DNA of 64,000 nt. Origin: Photobacterium damselae (lineage in GTDB: Bacteria; Pseudomonadota; Gammaproteobacteria; Enterobacterales; Vibrionaceae). Both the position numbers and the translations under genes were made by a program. Location of the stretch: positions 17,002-81,001 of the forward strand of contig NZ_PYOG01000022.1 of NCBI RefSeq assembly GCF_003026815.1, in the 5' to 3' direction. Below are positions 44,068-54,287 of this stretch, one piece after another. The notes under the pieces were generated by a model, which did not search any database, was not told the origin of the DNA, and saw only the letters and a program-made list of their open reading frames with translations. The stretch's first letter is position 1. Each line of letters begins with the position of its first letter.

Positions 44068-44245
44068 ATATGGTTAATTTTTCCACAAAACAAACCCTGT
44101 TTACGTAATCGTTTGCATTTTATTGATTTCTTACTCTACTGTAATTGATTGTTTTTATTGGTTGTTTGTCATAACTATCTGTTTTAACGTAATTTGTATC
44201 AAAATTAATGATTGCCGTATGGAGGTTTTCAGGCAATAATGCCAT

Positions 44246-44276
44246 CCCGTTTATACGGGGCTTTTATAAAAGGAGG
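44246..44276 (+). promoter_or_regulatory. pyrD leader hairpin and ribosome site
   Basis: CCCGT (44246-44250), TTAT, ACGGG (44255-44259) form a hairpin 12 bases before the AGGAGG ribosome site at 44271-44276, and CTTTTATAAAAG overlaps that site. A leader hairpin controls pyrD by start-site choice in E. coli; a comparable role here is an inference. Confidence 0.4.
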
Positions 44277-44280
44277 TATC

Positions 44281-45294
44281 ATGTTTTACCGCCTCGCACG
44301 ATCTGCAATTTTTCAACTTGATCCAGAAAAAGCGCATGATCTCGCAATGCAAAACTTCTCTCGCTTTACCGGCACTCCTCTAGATTTATTCTATCGTCAA
44401 TCTATTCCAGATCATCCTGTTGAAGTAATGGGATTAACGTTCAAAAATCCTGTTGGCCTTGCGGCTGGCCTTGATAAAAATGGCGAATGTATTGATGCAT
44501 TTGGTGCTATGGGTTTTGGCTTTGTTGAAGTTGGTACGGTAACACCACGACCTCAACCAGGTAATGATAAGCCTCGTCTATTTCGTTTAATTCCTGCTGA
44601 AGGCATTATCAACCGCTTTGGTTTTAATAACCTAGGGGTAGATAATTTAGTTGAGAATGTTAAAAAAGCGAACTACGACGGTATCATCGGCATTAACATT
44701 GGTAAGAACAAAGATACTCCTGTAGAGAATGGGGCAGAGGATTACCTCATCTGTATGGATAAGGTTTACCCATATGCAGGATATATTGCTATCAATATTT
44801 CTTCACCAAACACACCAGGACTTAGAACATTACAGTATGGTGAGATGTTAGATGATCTGTTATCTCAGCTAAAAGCGAAACAAGCTGAACTGGCAGAGCT
44901 ACATGGGAAATATGTCCCACTAGCACTTAAGATCGCACCAGATCTTGACGATCATGAGATTGAACAAATTTGTGACTCATTACTTCGTAATAAAATTGAT
45001 GGTGTGATTGGTACTAATACCACATTAGACCGTACCTTAGTTGAAGGCATGAAGCACTGTGATGAGATGGGTGGCTTAAGTGGTCGTCCTCTTCAGAACA
45101 AAAGTACAGCTGTTATTGCTAAAATGGCAGAATGCTTAAAAGGTGAGATTCCAATTATTGGAGTTGGTGGTATTGATTCTGCAATTTCTGCTCGTGAAAA
45201 GATGCAGGCAGGTGCAAGTTTAGTTCAGATTTACACCGGCTTTATCTATCACGGTCCTAAGTTGGTTAAAGATATCGTTATGGGCTTGAAGTAA
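44281..45294 (+). CDS. pyrD: Dihydroorotate dehydrogenase (quinone), class 2
   Basis: The ATG at 44281 behind AGGAGG gives 337 residues with the class 2 membrane-facing N-terminus ([20 protein letters not shown]), FMN region ([14 protein letters not shown]), active-site Ser in [10 protein letters not shown] (~175) and the GVGGIDSA...[10 protein letters not shown] end. It oxidises dihydroorotate in pyrimidine synthesis at the inner membrane. Frame upstream to 44212 is open but not used. A terminator follows. Confidence 0.97.
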   Translation: MFYRLARSAIFQLDPEKAHDLAMQNFSRFTGTPLDLFYRQSIPDHPVEVMGLTFKNPVGLAAGLDKNGECIDAFGAMGFGFVEVGTVTPRPQPGNDKPRLFRLIPAEGIINRFGFNNLGVDNLVENVKKANYDGIIGINIGKNKDTPVENGAEDYLICMDKVYPYAGYIAINISSPNTPGLRTLQYGEMLDDLLSQLKAKQAELAELHGKYVPLALKIAPDLDDHEIEQICDSLLRNKIDGVIGTNTTLDRTLVEGMKHCDEMGGLSGRPLQNKSTAVIAKMAECLKGEIPIIGVGGIDSAISAREKMQAGASLVQIYTGFIYHGPKLVKDIVMGLK

Positions 45295-45374
45295 TACAAA
45301 TTTGTGTGATGAAGCTAAAAAATTAGTGTAATTTTCTGCGAAATTTGTCAAAATTACGGCGCATAAAGAGTAAG

Positions 45375-45401
45375 AAGGGGATATTGTTTCCCCTTTTTTT
45401 T
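45375..45401 (+). terminator. Terminator after pyrD
   Basis: AAGGGGA (45375-45381) and TCCCCTT (45389-45395) with a short loop, followed by T residues. Confidence 0.85.
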
Positions 45402-45483
45402 CGCCTAAACCTTATTAAAATAACTAGCAGTGTTTATTTATGTGATCAGTGATGTTGCATAAGACCAAAGTTGGAGCGTAACC

Positions 45484-46023
45484 GTGTTAAAACCAAATGA
45501 CTCATGGATGTGGTATTTTGACCAACAAGAAGATGCATTAATGCTTGATCTCGGTGATGAGATGGTCTTTCGCGTAGCAACTCCAAAGAAGTTCTTTACT
45601 CCTGAAGCTTATAATACGCAAACTTTCACCGTTGATGATGCGGACGTGTATCAATGCTTCAAAGAATCCATTACACACCTAGATATCTCTCTTCCTCGCA
45701 AGGCTGAACTTGGCCTTAATGCCGTTGCGGTTGCCCGTTTCCATAAACCGATTATGCCAAAGAGTTGGTTTTTTGCTTCATCTGGCGTTGATTATCAACC
45801 AGAGCTCGGAGAACTGATTACGCTACAAACTGAGTTTGGGCAAGCTCAATTTCTTGTTATCGAAATAGGGGATTGCGCATCGTTATGTATGCAAGCGACT
45901 ATAGAGCCACTTACACTGAATTCAAGCAAAGAGATGACTTTCTGCGAAGTGATTAAAGTCATGAACGATCGCATAATTCCATTTTCTGCTGAACAAGAAG
46001 ACTACTTAGCGTTAGTGGGTTAG
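45484..46023 (+). CDS. zapC: Cell division protein ZapC
   Basis: The GTG start at 45484 gives 179 residues aligned with E. coli ZapC: LKPNDSWMWYFD start, LMLDLGDEMVFR, the AELGLNAVAVARFHKPIMPKSW segment and VIKVMNDRIIPF near the end. ZapC binds and bundles FtsZ at midcell. It follows pyrD as in E. coli. Confidence 0.93.
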   Translation: MLKPNDSWMWYFDQQEDALMLDLGDEMVFRVATPKKFFTPEAYNTQTFTVDDADVYQCFKESITHLDISLPRKAELGLNAVAVARFHKPIMPKSWFFASSGVDYQPELGELITLQTEFGQAQFLVIEIGDCASLCMQATIEPLTLNSSKEMTFCEVIKVMNDRIIPFSAEQEDYLALVG

Positions 46024-46835
46024 GTGTTTTTATTTTCCTTTCATCATCTGCTGTAAATAGGGCATTTTATTGTCTGCTTATCTTTCCCAAATACGCCTAT
46101 TTTGAGTAGTTCCTCGTAATTGTTAATCCCTTTATCTCTGCAAAACAGCACTTCTTTTATATCCCGTAGCTATCACTCCAGATTGATATCACGTGGCGCT
46201 AATGCTTATCTCATTTCCTAATTACAGCATTTAATATCTAATCCTATTTTTCGCGCGCTGAAACTCAAAAATCGTTATCAAATTTTCTTAATGTCAAAAT
46301 AATTCGGCTGTTTTTTATGTGATTTAGGTCGAATTATTGATGTTTTAAAAAATATTTTGTCGTCCTCTTTATTGGAATAATCAGTGATTTTACTGCTGAT
46401 AGTGAGCAAAAATTCCTCAATTAATTATCTTGTGTAATAAAAGAACAAAGATGAAAGTGGCTTGTTTGAGCGCCTGCTAGCTTAATGCTTATAGGGTATT
46501 AGATGGGTAAGGTTGTCGAGCTGATTGATGATTGGTCAAATATTAGTGTTATTTATCATTGTGTTATGTTGTTTGTTTTTGCTTGTAAACAATGAGGTTT
46601 CGACGGATTTTAATTGATGGCAAAGAGTTTGATAAAGGTGTTATTGCTAGTTTTGGCGTAATTGTTTCCGCTGGTGGATAAAGTGCCTTGTGCATGGAAT
46701 ATCAAATTCAGTTCTTGGAAATGCGTTGTGATTGATGAAAATTTATTAAGTTAGTAATTTTTCTAATTCTTTATACGAGGTATTTGGTGTTAAATCAGGT
46801 ATACTTTCGCCTATCAACAGCGTGAAAAGAACTCC
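46024..46835. other. 812-base gap with no recognised gene
   Basis: No convincing open frame or terminator is seen. In E. coli other genes lie here between zapC and rlmL, so this may be a decayed locus or hold an unlisted small RNA. It is AT-rich and has only weak, short hairpins. Confidence 0.5.
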
Positions 46836-48980
46836 ATGAATCAGTATTTAGCTATTACATCCCGTGGACTAGAAAATCTACTAGCGGATGAATTGAAAGA
46901 ATTAGGCGCGCATGACATTAAGGTTGTGCATGCCGGTGTGCGTTTTAAAGCAACTCAAGCTGAGGCTTATCGTTGCTGTCTTTGGACTCGTATCTCATCG
47001 CGTATCATTTACGTATTGAGCGAATTTAATGTTCGTAATGACCTAGACCTGTATTTAGGTGCAACGGCGATTAACTGGAATAACTATTTTGGTAGTAACA
47101 CCCGTATTGTGGTGGATTTTAACGGTACAAACCGCGAAATCCGTAATAGCCAATACGGTGCAATGAAAGTTAAAGATGCCATTGTTGACCGTTTTACCAA
47201 AATGGATCTAATGCGCCCATCTATCGATCGTGAACGCCCTGATTTACGTATCCATGTTCGTCTATCTGGCGAGAAAGCCATTCTTGGTTTAGATATGGCA
47301 GGCAGTGGTTTACACCAGCGTGGTTATCGTAGTGAAGCAGGTAAAGCGCCATTACGCGAAACGCATGCTGCTGCATTAGTGATGAAGAGTGGTTGGACGT
47401 TTGAACAACCTCTACTAGATCCTATGTGTGGTTCTGGTACGTTAGTGATTGAAGCGGCAATGATAGCTGCTGAAATTGCACCAGGTATCAAGCGTAAGCG
47501 TTGGGGCTTTGAAGCACTGAAAGACTTCGACAAAGAAGCTTGGCTTGAAATTCACGCAGAAGCAAAAGTAAAAGCACGTCGTGGTCCTGCAAAAGCAAAA
47601 GAGATCGTTAAAATTTATGGTCGTGAGCTCGATCAACGTGTTTTAGCCATTGCTCGTGATAACGCCGGTCGTGCTGGTGTTTCTGAGTTAATTGACTTTG
47701 AACGTGGCGATGCAATGCACCTAATGGCACCAGAAGGTTTCTCTGATGGTGTGATTTTGTGTAACCCTCCATACGGTGAACGTCTAGGCACTACACCAGA
47801 GTTGATTGCTCTGTATACCGAATTTGGTCAGCGTCTGAAATTGGCGTTTACAGGTTCTCGTGCTGCGATTTATTCTGCTTCAAACGAATTGTTAAGCTGT
47901 ATGCGTATGCGTGCTGACAAGCAGTTTAAACTTCGTAACGGTGCTTTAGATTGTGTACTAAAAACGTACCTAATCACCGGTGGTAGTGTTAAGAAAGAAG
48001 AAGGGCAAAGTGAAGGTGTGGTTGAAGAAACTGAAATTGCACCAGATTTTGCTAACCGCTTGAAGAAAAACATTACTAAGCTGTCTAAATGGGCTAAACG
48101 CGAAGGTATTGAATGTTACCGTTTGTATGATGCTGATCTGCCAAACTACAATGCGGCAATAGACCAATACAAAGATTACATTGTGATCCAAGAGTATGCA
48201 GCACCTAAGACGATTCCAGAAGAGGTGGCTCGTCGCCGTCTAATGGATATCATGCGAGCAACGATTGCGGTTACTGGCGTTGATAATAGCAAAGTGATCT
48301 TAAAAGTTCGTGAGCGTCAGAAAGGCAAAAATCAATACCAGAAATTATCGAGTGTTGAGCGCTTTATGACAGTAAGCGAATACGACGTGAAGTTAAAAGT
48401 GAATCTATACGATTACCTAGATACTGGCGTATTCCTTGATCACCGTATTACTCGTCGCAAACTGGGCTCGATGGCAAAAGGAAAAGATTTCCTAAACCTA
48501 TTCTCATACACAGGTTCTGCAACTGTTCATGCTGCATGTGGTGGTGCTAAATCTACAACGACTGTTGATATGTCAAATACCTACCTAGAGTGGGCAAAAG
48601 ACAATATGAAGTTAAATGGTCAGGTAGGTCGTCAGCACAACTATATTCAAGCTGACTGTTTACAGTGGCTACAAGAGTCGAATGAAAGCTTTGATCTTAT
48701 CTTTATTGATCCGCCAACATTCTCTAACTCTAAGCGTATGAAGCAGACGTTTGATGTTCAACGTGACCATATCATGTTGATGGAAAATCTAAAGCGTATG
48801 CTGCGTCCTGAAGGCCAAATTGTTTTCTCTAACAATAAACGCCAATTTAAGATGGATTTAGAGGCACTAGCAGAATTAGGTCTACAGGCGAAGAATATCT
48901 CTGATAAGACGTTACCTATGGATTTCGCTAAAAATAAACAAATTCATAACTGCTGGATCATTACTCACAAGGAAGATTAG
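46836..48980 (+). CDS. rlmL: 23S rRNA methyltransferase RlmKL (fused)
   Basis: The 714-residue bifunctional enzyme has an N-terminal THUMP domain (~40-155), an RlmL domain with [14 protein letters not shown] (~192) and NPPYGERL (~308), and a C-terminal RlmK domain with [20 protein letters not shown] (~555) and [11 protein letters not shown] (~625). It makes m2G2445 and m7G2069 in 23S rRNA. It is followed with 1-base overlap by a glutaredoxin-like gene. Confidence 0.96.
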   Translation: MNQYLAITSRGLENLLADELKELGAHDIKVVHAGVRFKATQAEAYRCCLWTRISSRIIYVLSEFNVRNDLDLYLGATAINWNNYFGSNTRIVVDFNGTNREIRNSQYGAMKVKDAIVDRFTKMDLMRPSIDRERPDLRIHVRLSGEKAILGLDMAGSGLHQRGYRSEAGKAPLRETHAAALVMKSGWTFEQPLLDPMCGSGTLVIEAAMIAAEIAPGIKRKRWGFEALKDFDKEAWLEIHAEAKVKARRGPAKAKEIVKIYGRELDQRVLAIARDNAGRAGVSELIDFERGDAMHLMAPEGFSDGVILCNPPYGERLGTTPELIALYTEFGQRLKLAFTGSRAAIYSASNELLSCMRMRADKQFKLRNGALDCVLKTYLITGGSVKKEEGQSEGVVEETEIAPDFANRLKKNITKLSKWAKREGIECYRLYDADLPNYNAAIDQYKDYIVIQEYAAPKTIPEEVARRRLMDIMRATIAVTGVDNSKVILKVRERQKGKNQYQKLSSVERFMTVSEYDVKLKVNLYDYLDTGVFLDHRITRRKLGSMAKGKDFLNLFSYTGSATVHAACGGAKSTTTVDMSNTYLEWAKDNMKLNGQVGRQHNYIQADCLQWLQESNESFDLIFIDPPTFSNSKRMKQTFDVQRDHIMLMENLKRMLRPEGQIVFSNNKRQFKMDLEALAELGLQAKNISDKTLPMDFAKNKQIHNCWIITHKED

Positions 48981-49243
48981 TGGTAATCACACTATATAGT
49001 ACACAAGGATGTCATCTGTGCGAGCAAGCTTATCAATTGCTCGTACAGGCTGGAGTTCAGGATCGTGTTCAAACCATAGATATTGCGTTAGATGATGCGC
49101 TGTTTTCTCGTTACGGTGTCACGATTCCTGTTCTCTCTTTATCTCATATCCCTTCAGTAGAGCTCAATTGGCCTTTTGATATCACTCAATTACGCGATTG
49201 GCTCTCTCACAATAATCTGGTTACTCAAGATGGCATTAATTAA
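48980..49243 (+). CDS. Glutaredoxin-family protein (DUF836-like)
   Basis: The GTG start at 48980 overlaps the rlmKL stop. The 87 residues have a thioredoxin-fold start with LYSTQGCHLCEQAYQLL (a CxxC pair at 10 and 13), a PVLSL cis-Pro strand and an FDITQLRDWLS helix. These are typical of short glutaredoxin-like proteins. It probably reduces disulfides, though the partner is unknown. Its end overlaps uup by 14 bases, so it is translationally tied to both neighbours. Confidence 0.85.
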   Translation: MVITLYSTQGCHLCEQAYQLLVQAGVQDRVQTIDIALDDALFSRYGVTIPVLSLSHIPSVELNWPFDITQLRDWLSHNNLVTQDGIN

Positions 49244-51158
49244 TATCAGCAATGCACAGCTGGCTTATGGCGATCATCCTCTATTAGATAAAGCAGAGTT
49301 TGTTCTGCAGCCCAATGAACGTGTTTGTTTGGTTGGTCGTAATGGTGCAGGTAAATCCACTCTGATGAAAGTTATCGCAGGGGAGATATTACTTGATGAC
49401 GGTAGCATTCAGCGTCAATCTGAATTGGTAGTTTCACGCTTAGAACAAGATCCACCGCGTGATGCAGAAGGTACAGTCTTCGATTACGTTGCTGAAGGTC
49501 TTGCGGATGTAGGTACATTACTGCGCGAATACCATCAGCAATTGGATTTGATTACAGCAGATCCTAGTGAATCAAACATTAATAAGCTTGCTCGCATTCA
49601 AGAGAAATTGGATCATGCAAATGCTTGGCAAATCGATACGCGTATCACCCAAGTATTAGAAAGTTTGAATCTAACGGCAAATACACTTCTAACCGACCTG
49701 TCTGGTGGTTGGCAACGTAAAGCTGCGCTTGCTCGTGCTCTAGTGTGTGATCCTGATATCCTGTTACTTGATGAACCGACTAACCACTTGGATGTAACAA
49801 CTATTGAGTGGCTTGAAGGTTTCTTAAAAGAGTTCCGTGGTTCAATTATCTTTATTTCTCACGACCGTGCGTTTATTCGTTCGATGGCAACGAGAATTGT
49901 CGATCTCGATCGTGGTCAATTAAGCTCTTTCCCTGGTGACTATGAAAAGTATCTTGATGAGAAAGAAGAGCAACTGCGTGTTGAAGCAGAACAAAATGCT
50001 GAGTTTGATAAAAAGCTAGCTCAGGAAGAAGTCTGGATTCGTCAAGGTATTAAAGCTCGTCGTACCCGTAACGAAGGTCGTGTTCGCGCGCTTAAACAAC
50101 TTCGTAATGAGCGTAGTGAACGCCGTGAAGTGCAGGGTAAAGCCGACATGCAACTTCAAGAAGCAAAACGCTCGGGTAAAATTGTATTTGAAGCAGAAAA
50201 TATTTCGCATTCGTTTGGTGATCAAGCCATCATTAAGGATTTCAGCTTTAATGTAATGCGTGGTGATCGTATCGCATTAATTGGTCCTAATGGTTGTGGT
50301 AAGAGTACGCTATTAAAGATTTTACTTGGTCAGCTAGAGAATAGCGGTGGCAAGTTCCATTGTGGTACTAAACTTGAAGTGGCTTATTTTGACCAGTATC
50401 GCGAAATACTGGATCCTGAAAAGACTGTGATGGATAACTTGGCCGATGGTAAACAAGAAGTGGTTGTGAACGGTAAGAGCCGTCATGCGCTTGGTTACCT
50501 ACAAGACTTCTTATTCCATCCTCGTCGTGCTCGTACACCAGTAAAAGCACTATCAGGCGGTGAGAAAAACCGACTATTGCTCGCAAAACTGTTTTTAAAG
50601 CCAAACAATTTATTAGTACTCGATGAACCAACCAACGATCTTGATATCGAAACATTGGAACTTTTAGAAGAAATTCTTGCCAATTATCAGGGTACGTTAT
50701 TATTGGTAAGCCATGACCGTCAATTTGTTGATAATACTGTGACAACAAGCTGGATTTTTGAAGGCAACGGTGTTGTGAATGAATATGTAGGTGGTTACCA
50801 TGACGCACAGTCGCAACGAGAAAATTCTTTAGCTAATATTGCCAAAAAAGAAGCTGAAGAGCGTGAACTGGCGAAGAAAAAAGAAGAACAACAGAAACAG
50901 CGTCAGGCAAACCGTCAACGTAGTTCAAAGAAACTGTCTTACAAACTGCAGTTAGAACTTGATGAGTTACCGGCGAAAATCGAACAATTGGAAAACGACA
51001 TTGCAGAACTTCAGGAGAAGATTAACGATCCTGGTTTCTTTGCTGATGTGAAAAATGATACTCAAGCAGTTCTGACTCTACTTGCAGAGAAAGAACAAGC
51101 GTTTGAAGTAGCATTTGAACGTTGGGAAGAGTTAGAAGCAATGCAGAAGGAATCCTAA
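49230..51158 (+). CDS. uup: ABC-F ATPase Uup
   Basis: The start is the ATG at 49230 (MALINISNAQL), inside the end of the glutaredoxin gene. The 642 residues have two ABC domains: Walker A GRNGAGKST (~36) and GPNGCGKST (~352), signatures LSGGW and LSGGEKNRL, DEPTNHLD and DEPTNDLD, then a C-terminal coiled coil (~535-640). Uup acts on ribosomes or DNA repair intermediates. It is cotranslated with the next gene (TAATG overlap). Confidence 0.96.
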   Translation: MALINISNAQLAYGDHPLLDKAEFVLQPNERVCLVGRNGAGKSTLMKVIAGEILLDDGSIQRQSELVVSRLEQDPPRDAEGTVFDYVAEGLADVGTLLREYHQQLDLITADPSESNINKLARIQEKLDHANAWQIDTRITQVLESLNLTANTLLTDLSGGWQRKAALARALVCDPDILLLDEPTNHLDVTTIEWLEGFLKEFRGSIIFISHDRAFIRSMATRIVDLDRGQLSSFPGDYEKYLDEKEEQLRVEAEQNAEFDKKLAQEEVWIRQGIKARRTRNEGRVRALKQLRNERSERREVQGKADMQLQEAKRSGKIVFEAENISHSFGDQAIIKDFSFNVMRGDRIALIGPNGCGKSTLLKILLGQLENSGGKFHCGTKLEVAYFDQYREILDPEKTVMDNLADGKQEVVVNGKSRHALGYLQDFLFHPRRARTPVKALSGGEKNRLLLAKLFLKPNNLLVLDEPTNDLDIETLELLEEILANYQGTLLLVSHDRQFVDNTVTTSWIFEGNGVVNEYVGGYHDAQSQRENSLANIAKKEAEERELAKKKEEQQKQRQANRQRSSKKLSYKLQLELDELPAKIEQLENDIAELQEKINDPGFFADVKNDTQAVLTLLAEKEQAFEVAFERWEELEAMQKES

Positions 51159-53179
51159 TGCAACATAAGATGTTAAAACTTTCTACGCTAGCTGTACTAA
51201 TTGCTGGTGTTACTCAGGCTCAAGCAGCCGTTTATAAGGTTGTGGAAGTCGCGACGCCAGATAACCAATCAAATGCACTTGCAACTGATTATTATCCAAA
51301 CCATGATCGTTCTGGCTCAACGGATCAGTTTAAGAATAATGCGGTAGAGTTTTACGCTCAAAGCATTGCACAAGATGGTACTGTTGTTGGTAACAGTCGT
51401 TTTGGTAATGATGGTATTAATTATTCAGATGTGGTTGCATTTCATATGGATAATTATCAGCGTATTAATGATTATAATGAGTTATATCGTTACTGTCGTG
51501 AGAATCTAGGCTTTAATACTTGTGATGTATGGGCTGAAATGCGTTATTACGGTAAAAACTACAACCGTAATGAAGCCGACGATGGCACTGGTTTTGGTGG
51601 TTTACGTACTGAACAAGCGGCTTGGTGGAATGGTTATTTTGCCAATGCATTACCTTTTGTTTACGGTCAAACAAACTATTTATCAACCTTTGCTGGTGAT
51701 GCTTCTCGTTATGCAGATCAAGATAAACTTGGTTCTATTGTTGACGGTGGCGATCATGTTACTGCAAACGCAATGGTTCTTGGTGCGTTAGACAGCAATA
51801 CTGTATATGGTGTGACTAGCTCTGCTTATTTCAATAACGATTCACGTTTTGCTCGTACTTTTGCTAAGCGTGGTTTCGTTAATGATCTGTCTGCATCTTC
51901 ATCTACAGAATTGAATCCAATTGGCGACAACGCGCTAGTAACTAAAATGGGGCAATCTGTTGCTAACCATGCAGTTAAGTTACCAAGCGGTGATCTTCTG
52001 GTTGTTGGTAGTGCTTCTTATACTCCATCTAATTATGATGATGGTGATAAGCTGCCTGATTATGATGATATTGATGGCGGTAATGTAGACGCAAGCAAAG
52101 GCCGAGCTAACTATAACGTTGATACATTTAGAAAATGTGAAACAGAACCTAATAGCATCTATGGTAACTGGGTATGTCAGTTCACCAGTTATGCAAATAA
52201 AGCTGTATTTTGGGTTGTAAAAGCCGGTGATACATCGGTTAAAGGACAAGAGTTAGCAAGTACAAGTTTAAATGCATGGGATCCTGATGATAAAGATCGT
52301 TCTTTCCAAGGGAATGCTAAATCTGTTGCGCTAGTTAATGGTAAACCTATCGCTGTTGGTTACTCTACCGATGATGTACGTAATGATTATTACGCAAATC
52401 GAGCAGCAGTGTTCACTCCTAAATCTGACATGGACATTAATAATCCTAAAGCTGATGATTGGAGTATTAAGTTTATCCCTGGAACTGAAATCACTGATGG
52501 AGATGACCGTAAACTATCGTACTCCATGGCTACAGCGATTAATGATAATGGTAAAGTAGCAGGTGTTGCTAAGAACTTTAACTCCGAAGATCGTTCTTAT
52601 GCTGAGCGTATGTTTATTTATGATAATGCATCGAATCAGACTAAGTTCTTAACTTCATCAGTAAACAGTTTGTTCTTTAACGGTAGTAACGGCTATTTAT
52701 CTTCTATCAATGATGCAAATAAAGCTGTTGGCTGGGTTGATATTGAAAAAGTAAACCAAGTTGATGGCCGTGAGCGTCGTCAGCGTGCATTCCTATACAA
52801 TGATGGCCAAGCTGATGGTGCACTAACCGCAAACGGTGCATGGTTAGTCGATGACCTAACTAATGGTGGAACTGAGTCTGCTCATAACAACCAATACCGT
52901 ATTGCTCAAGCAACGGGTATTAACGATAAGGGTGAGATTTCTGCAACAGCATTGAAGTGTACTTCTGATGGTGTGACACCCAAACAATACTCTGATACGT
53001 CACCATTGGCTCAGTGTGACGGCTATGAGGTACTGACTGCAGTTAAGCTTGAGCCTGTTGCTGGTGGTACGATTGAACCTCGTAAAGATGTAGAAGAACC
53101 AGTAAAACGCTCTGGCGGTTCACTTGGTGTGCTTGCTTTGACAGTACTCGGCTTTATTGGTTTCCGTCGTCGTAAATAA
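51158..53179 (+). CDS. DUF3466-family exported protein with GlyGly-CTERM tail
   Basis: The start is the ATG at 51158 overlapping the uup stop; an extension to 51122 lies in uup. The 673 residues have a signal peptide (MLKLSTLAVLIAGVTQAQA) and a beta-rich repeat body with repeated NDNGK/GVA motifs, as in DUF3466. They end in a Ser-Gly-Gly tail with one hydrophobic helix and a basic end (SGGSLGVLALTVLGFIGFRRRK region), a GlyGly-CTERM sorting signal cut by rhombosortase. It is therefore probably surface-located or secreted. Confidence 0.85.
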   Translation: MQHKMLKLSTLAVLIAGVTQAQAAVYKVVEVATPDNQSNALATDYYPNHDRSGSTDQFKNNAVEFYAQSIAQDGTVVGNSRFGNDGINYSDVVAFHMDNYQRINDYNELYRYCRENLGFNTCDVWAEMRYYGKNYNRNEADDGTGFGGLRTEQAAWWNGYFANALPFVYGQTNYLSTFAGDASRYADQDKLGSIVDGGDHVTANAMVLGALDSNTVYGVTSSAYFNNDSRFARTFAKRGFVNDLSASSSTELNPIGDNALVTKMGQSVANHAVKLPSGDLLVVGSASYTPSNYDDGDKLPDYDDIDGGNVDASKGRANYNVDTFRKCETEPNSIYGNWVCQFTSYANKAVFWVVKAGDTSVKGQELASTSLNAWDPDDKDRSFQGNAKSVALVNGKPIAVGYSTDDVRNDYYANRAAVFTPKSDMDINNPKADDWSIKFIPGTEITDGDDRKLSYSMATAINDNGKVAGVAKNFNSEDRSYAERMFIYDNASNQTKFLTSSVNSLFFNGSNGYLSSINDANKAVGWVDIEKVNQVDGRERRQRAFLYNDGQADGALTANGAWLVDDLTNGGTESAHNNQYRIAQATGINDKGEISATALKCTSDGVTPKQYSDTSPLAQCDGYEVLTAVKLEPVAGGTIEPRKDVEEPVKRSGGSLGVLALTVLGFIGFRRRK

Positions 53180-53203
53180 TTTTTAACGAAATTATCATAA
53201 TTG

Positions 53204-53239
53204 AATTCGGGCTCACATTTGTGGGCCTGAATTGTTTTT
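53204..53239 (+). terminator. Terminator after DUF3466 gene
   Basis: AATTCGGGCTCAC (53204-53216) pairs with GTGGGCCTGAATT (53221-53233) using two G-U pairs, then GTTTTTA. Confidence 0.85.
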
Positions 53240-53337
53240 AGGGGTTGAACATTTGGCCAAAATCGATCATGTTTATATCTGGACTGGTTAAAAACCACTC
53301 CAATTGAAACAAATCTGTTAAGGATGAGGATCGAACT

Positions 53338-53511
53338 ATGAAGAGACAAAAGCGGGATCGTTTGGAACGTGCTCAAGCTCGAGGTTATCAGGCTGGGTTA
53401 AATGGTCGTTCGAGTGAAACATGTCCGTATCAAGGTGTTGATGCCCGTACAAACTGGCTTGGCGGTTGGCGTGAAGCCCGAGAAGATCTACAACAAGGTC
53501 TCATTAAATAA
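53338..53511 (+). CDS. rmf: Ribosome modulation factor
   Basis: This 57-codon gene is too short for usual ORF cut-offs. The start MKRQKRDRLERAQARGYQAG is almost identical to E. coli RMF, and CPYQ and WLGGWREA are conserved. RMF dimerises 70S ribosomes into inactive 100S particles in stationary phase. AAGGATGAGG precedes the ATG at 53338. It lies between the DUF3466 gene and fabA, in the E. coli-like order uup...rmf-fabA. Confidence 0.97.
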   Translation: MKRQKRDRLERAQARGYQAGLNGRSSETCPYQGVDARTNWLGGWREAREDLQQGLIK

Positions 53512-53533
53512 CCCCTCATGGTTAACCTTATTT

Positions 53534-53558
53534 AGCCCCTTAAGGAGAGGGGCTTTTT
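53534..53558 (+). terminator. Terminator after rmf
   Basis: AGCCCCT (53534-53540) and AGGGGCT (53548-53554) perfectly pair, followed by T residues. Confidence 0.9.
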
Positions 53559-53702
53559 AATGCCTGCATTTTAGCTTTACCCTTGAACCTCATCCCTAAA
53601 AATATTATTTATACAAAATAAAAAAGGCCACCGAAGTGACCTTATTGTAGAAGAGACTATAACAATATCTTTCTTCATCTATTGTTATTTCAAATCGCTC
53701 TC

Positions 53703-54218
53703 TTAGAAGCTGTCTGTATCTTTAAATAGACCAACTTTTAAATCTTTTGCTACGTAAATTTCTTTACCATCAACCAGAACACGACCATCTGCTACGCCCA
53801 TAATCAGTTTACGGTTGATAACACGTTTTAGCTGAATGTCGTAAGTGACTTTTTTGGCTGTTGGTAGAATCTGGCCTGTGAATTTCACTTCACCTACACC
53901 CAGAGCACGGCCTTTACCTTCGCCGCCACTCCAACCAAGGAAGAAACCAACAAGCTGCCACATAGCATCAAGACCAAGACAACCAGGCATTACAGGGTCA
54001 CCTTTAAAGTGGCAATCAAAAAACCAAAGGTCAGGATTGATATCAAGTTCAGCATGAATAAAACCTTTACCGTGCTCACCACCTTGATCGGTAATTTCAA
54101 CGATACGGTCCATCATTAACATATTGTCTGATGGCAGAGCAGGGAAGTTTGGTCCATGCAGTTCACGTTTGCCACATGCTACTAAGTCTTCGTAAGAGTA
54201 TGAATTCTGGCGTGTCAT
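53703..54218 (-). CDS. fabA: 3-hydroxydecanoyl-ACP dehydratase/isomerase FabA
   Basis: The start is the ATG at 54218 (AAGGAG about 13 bases upstream), which puts the catalytic His at residue 70 ([11 protein letters not shown]) and Asp at 84 (LGLDAMW), as in E. coli. The 171 residues match the family length. It dehydrates and isomerises the C10 intermediate to start unsaturated fatty acid synthesis. It is on the minus strand after the Lon-like protease gene. Confidence 0.97.
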   Translation of the reverse strand: MTRQNSYSYEDLVACGKRELHGPNFPALPSDNMLMMDRIVEITDQGGEHGKGFIHAELDINPDLWFFDCHFKGDPVMPGCLGLDAMWQLVGFFLGWSGGEGKGRALGVGEVKFTGQILPTAKKVTYDIQLKRVINRKLIMGVADGRVLVDGKEIYVAKDLKVGLFKDTDSF

Positions 54219-54287
54219 GAGATAAAAATCGCTCCTTAACAAGTATGGGAGCAATTTAGCTTACACATGTACGCTAAACAACTCGGA

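Noticed and set aside
44212..44280. Upstream extension of pyrD
   Set aside because: It crosses the leader hairpin and AGGAGG site, and the family start is at 44281.
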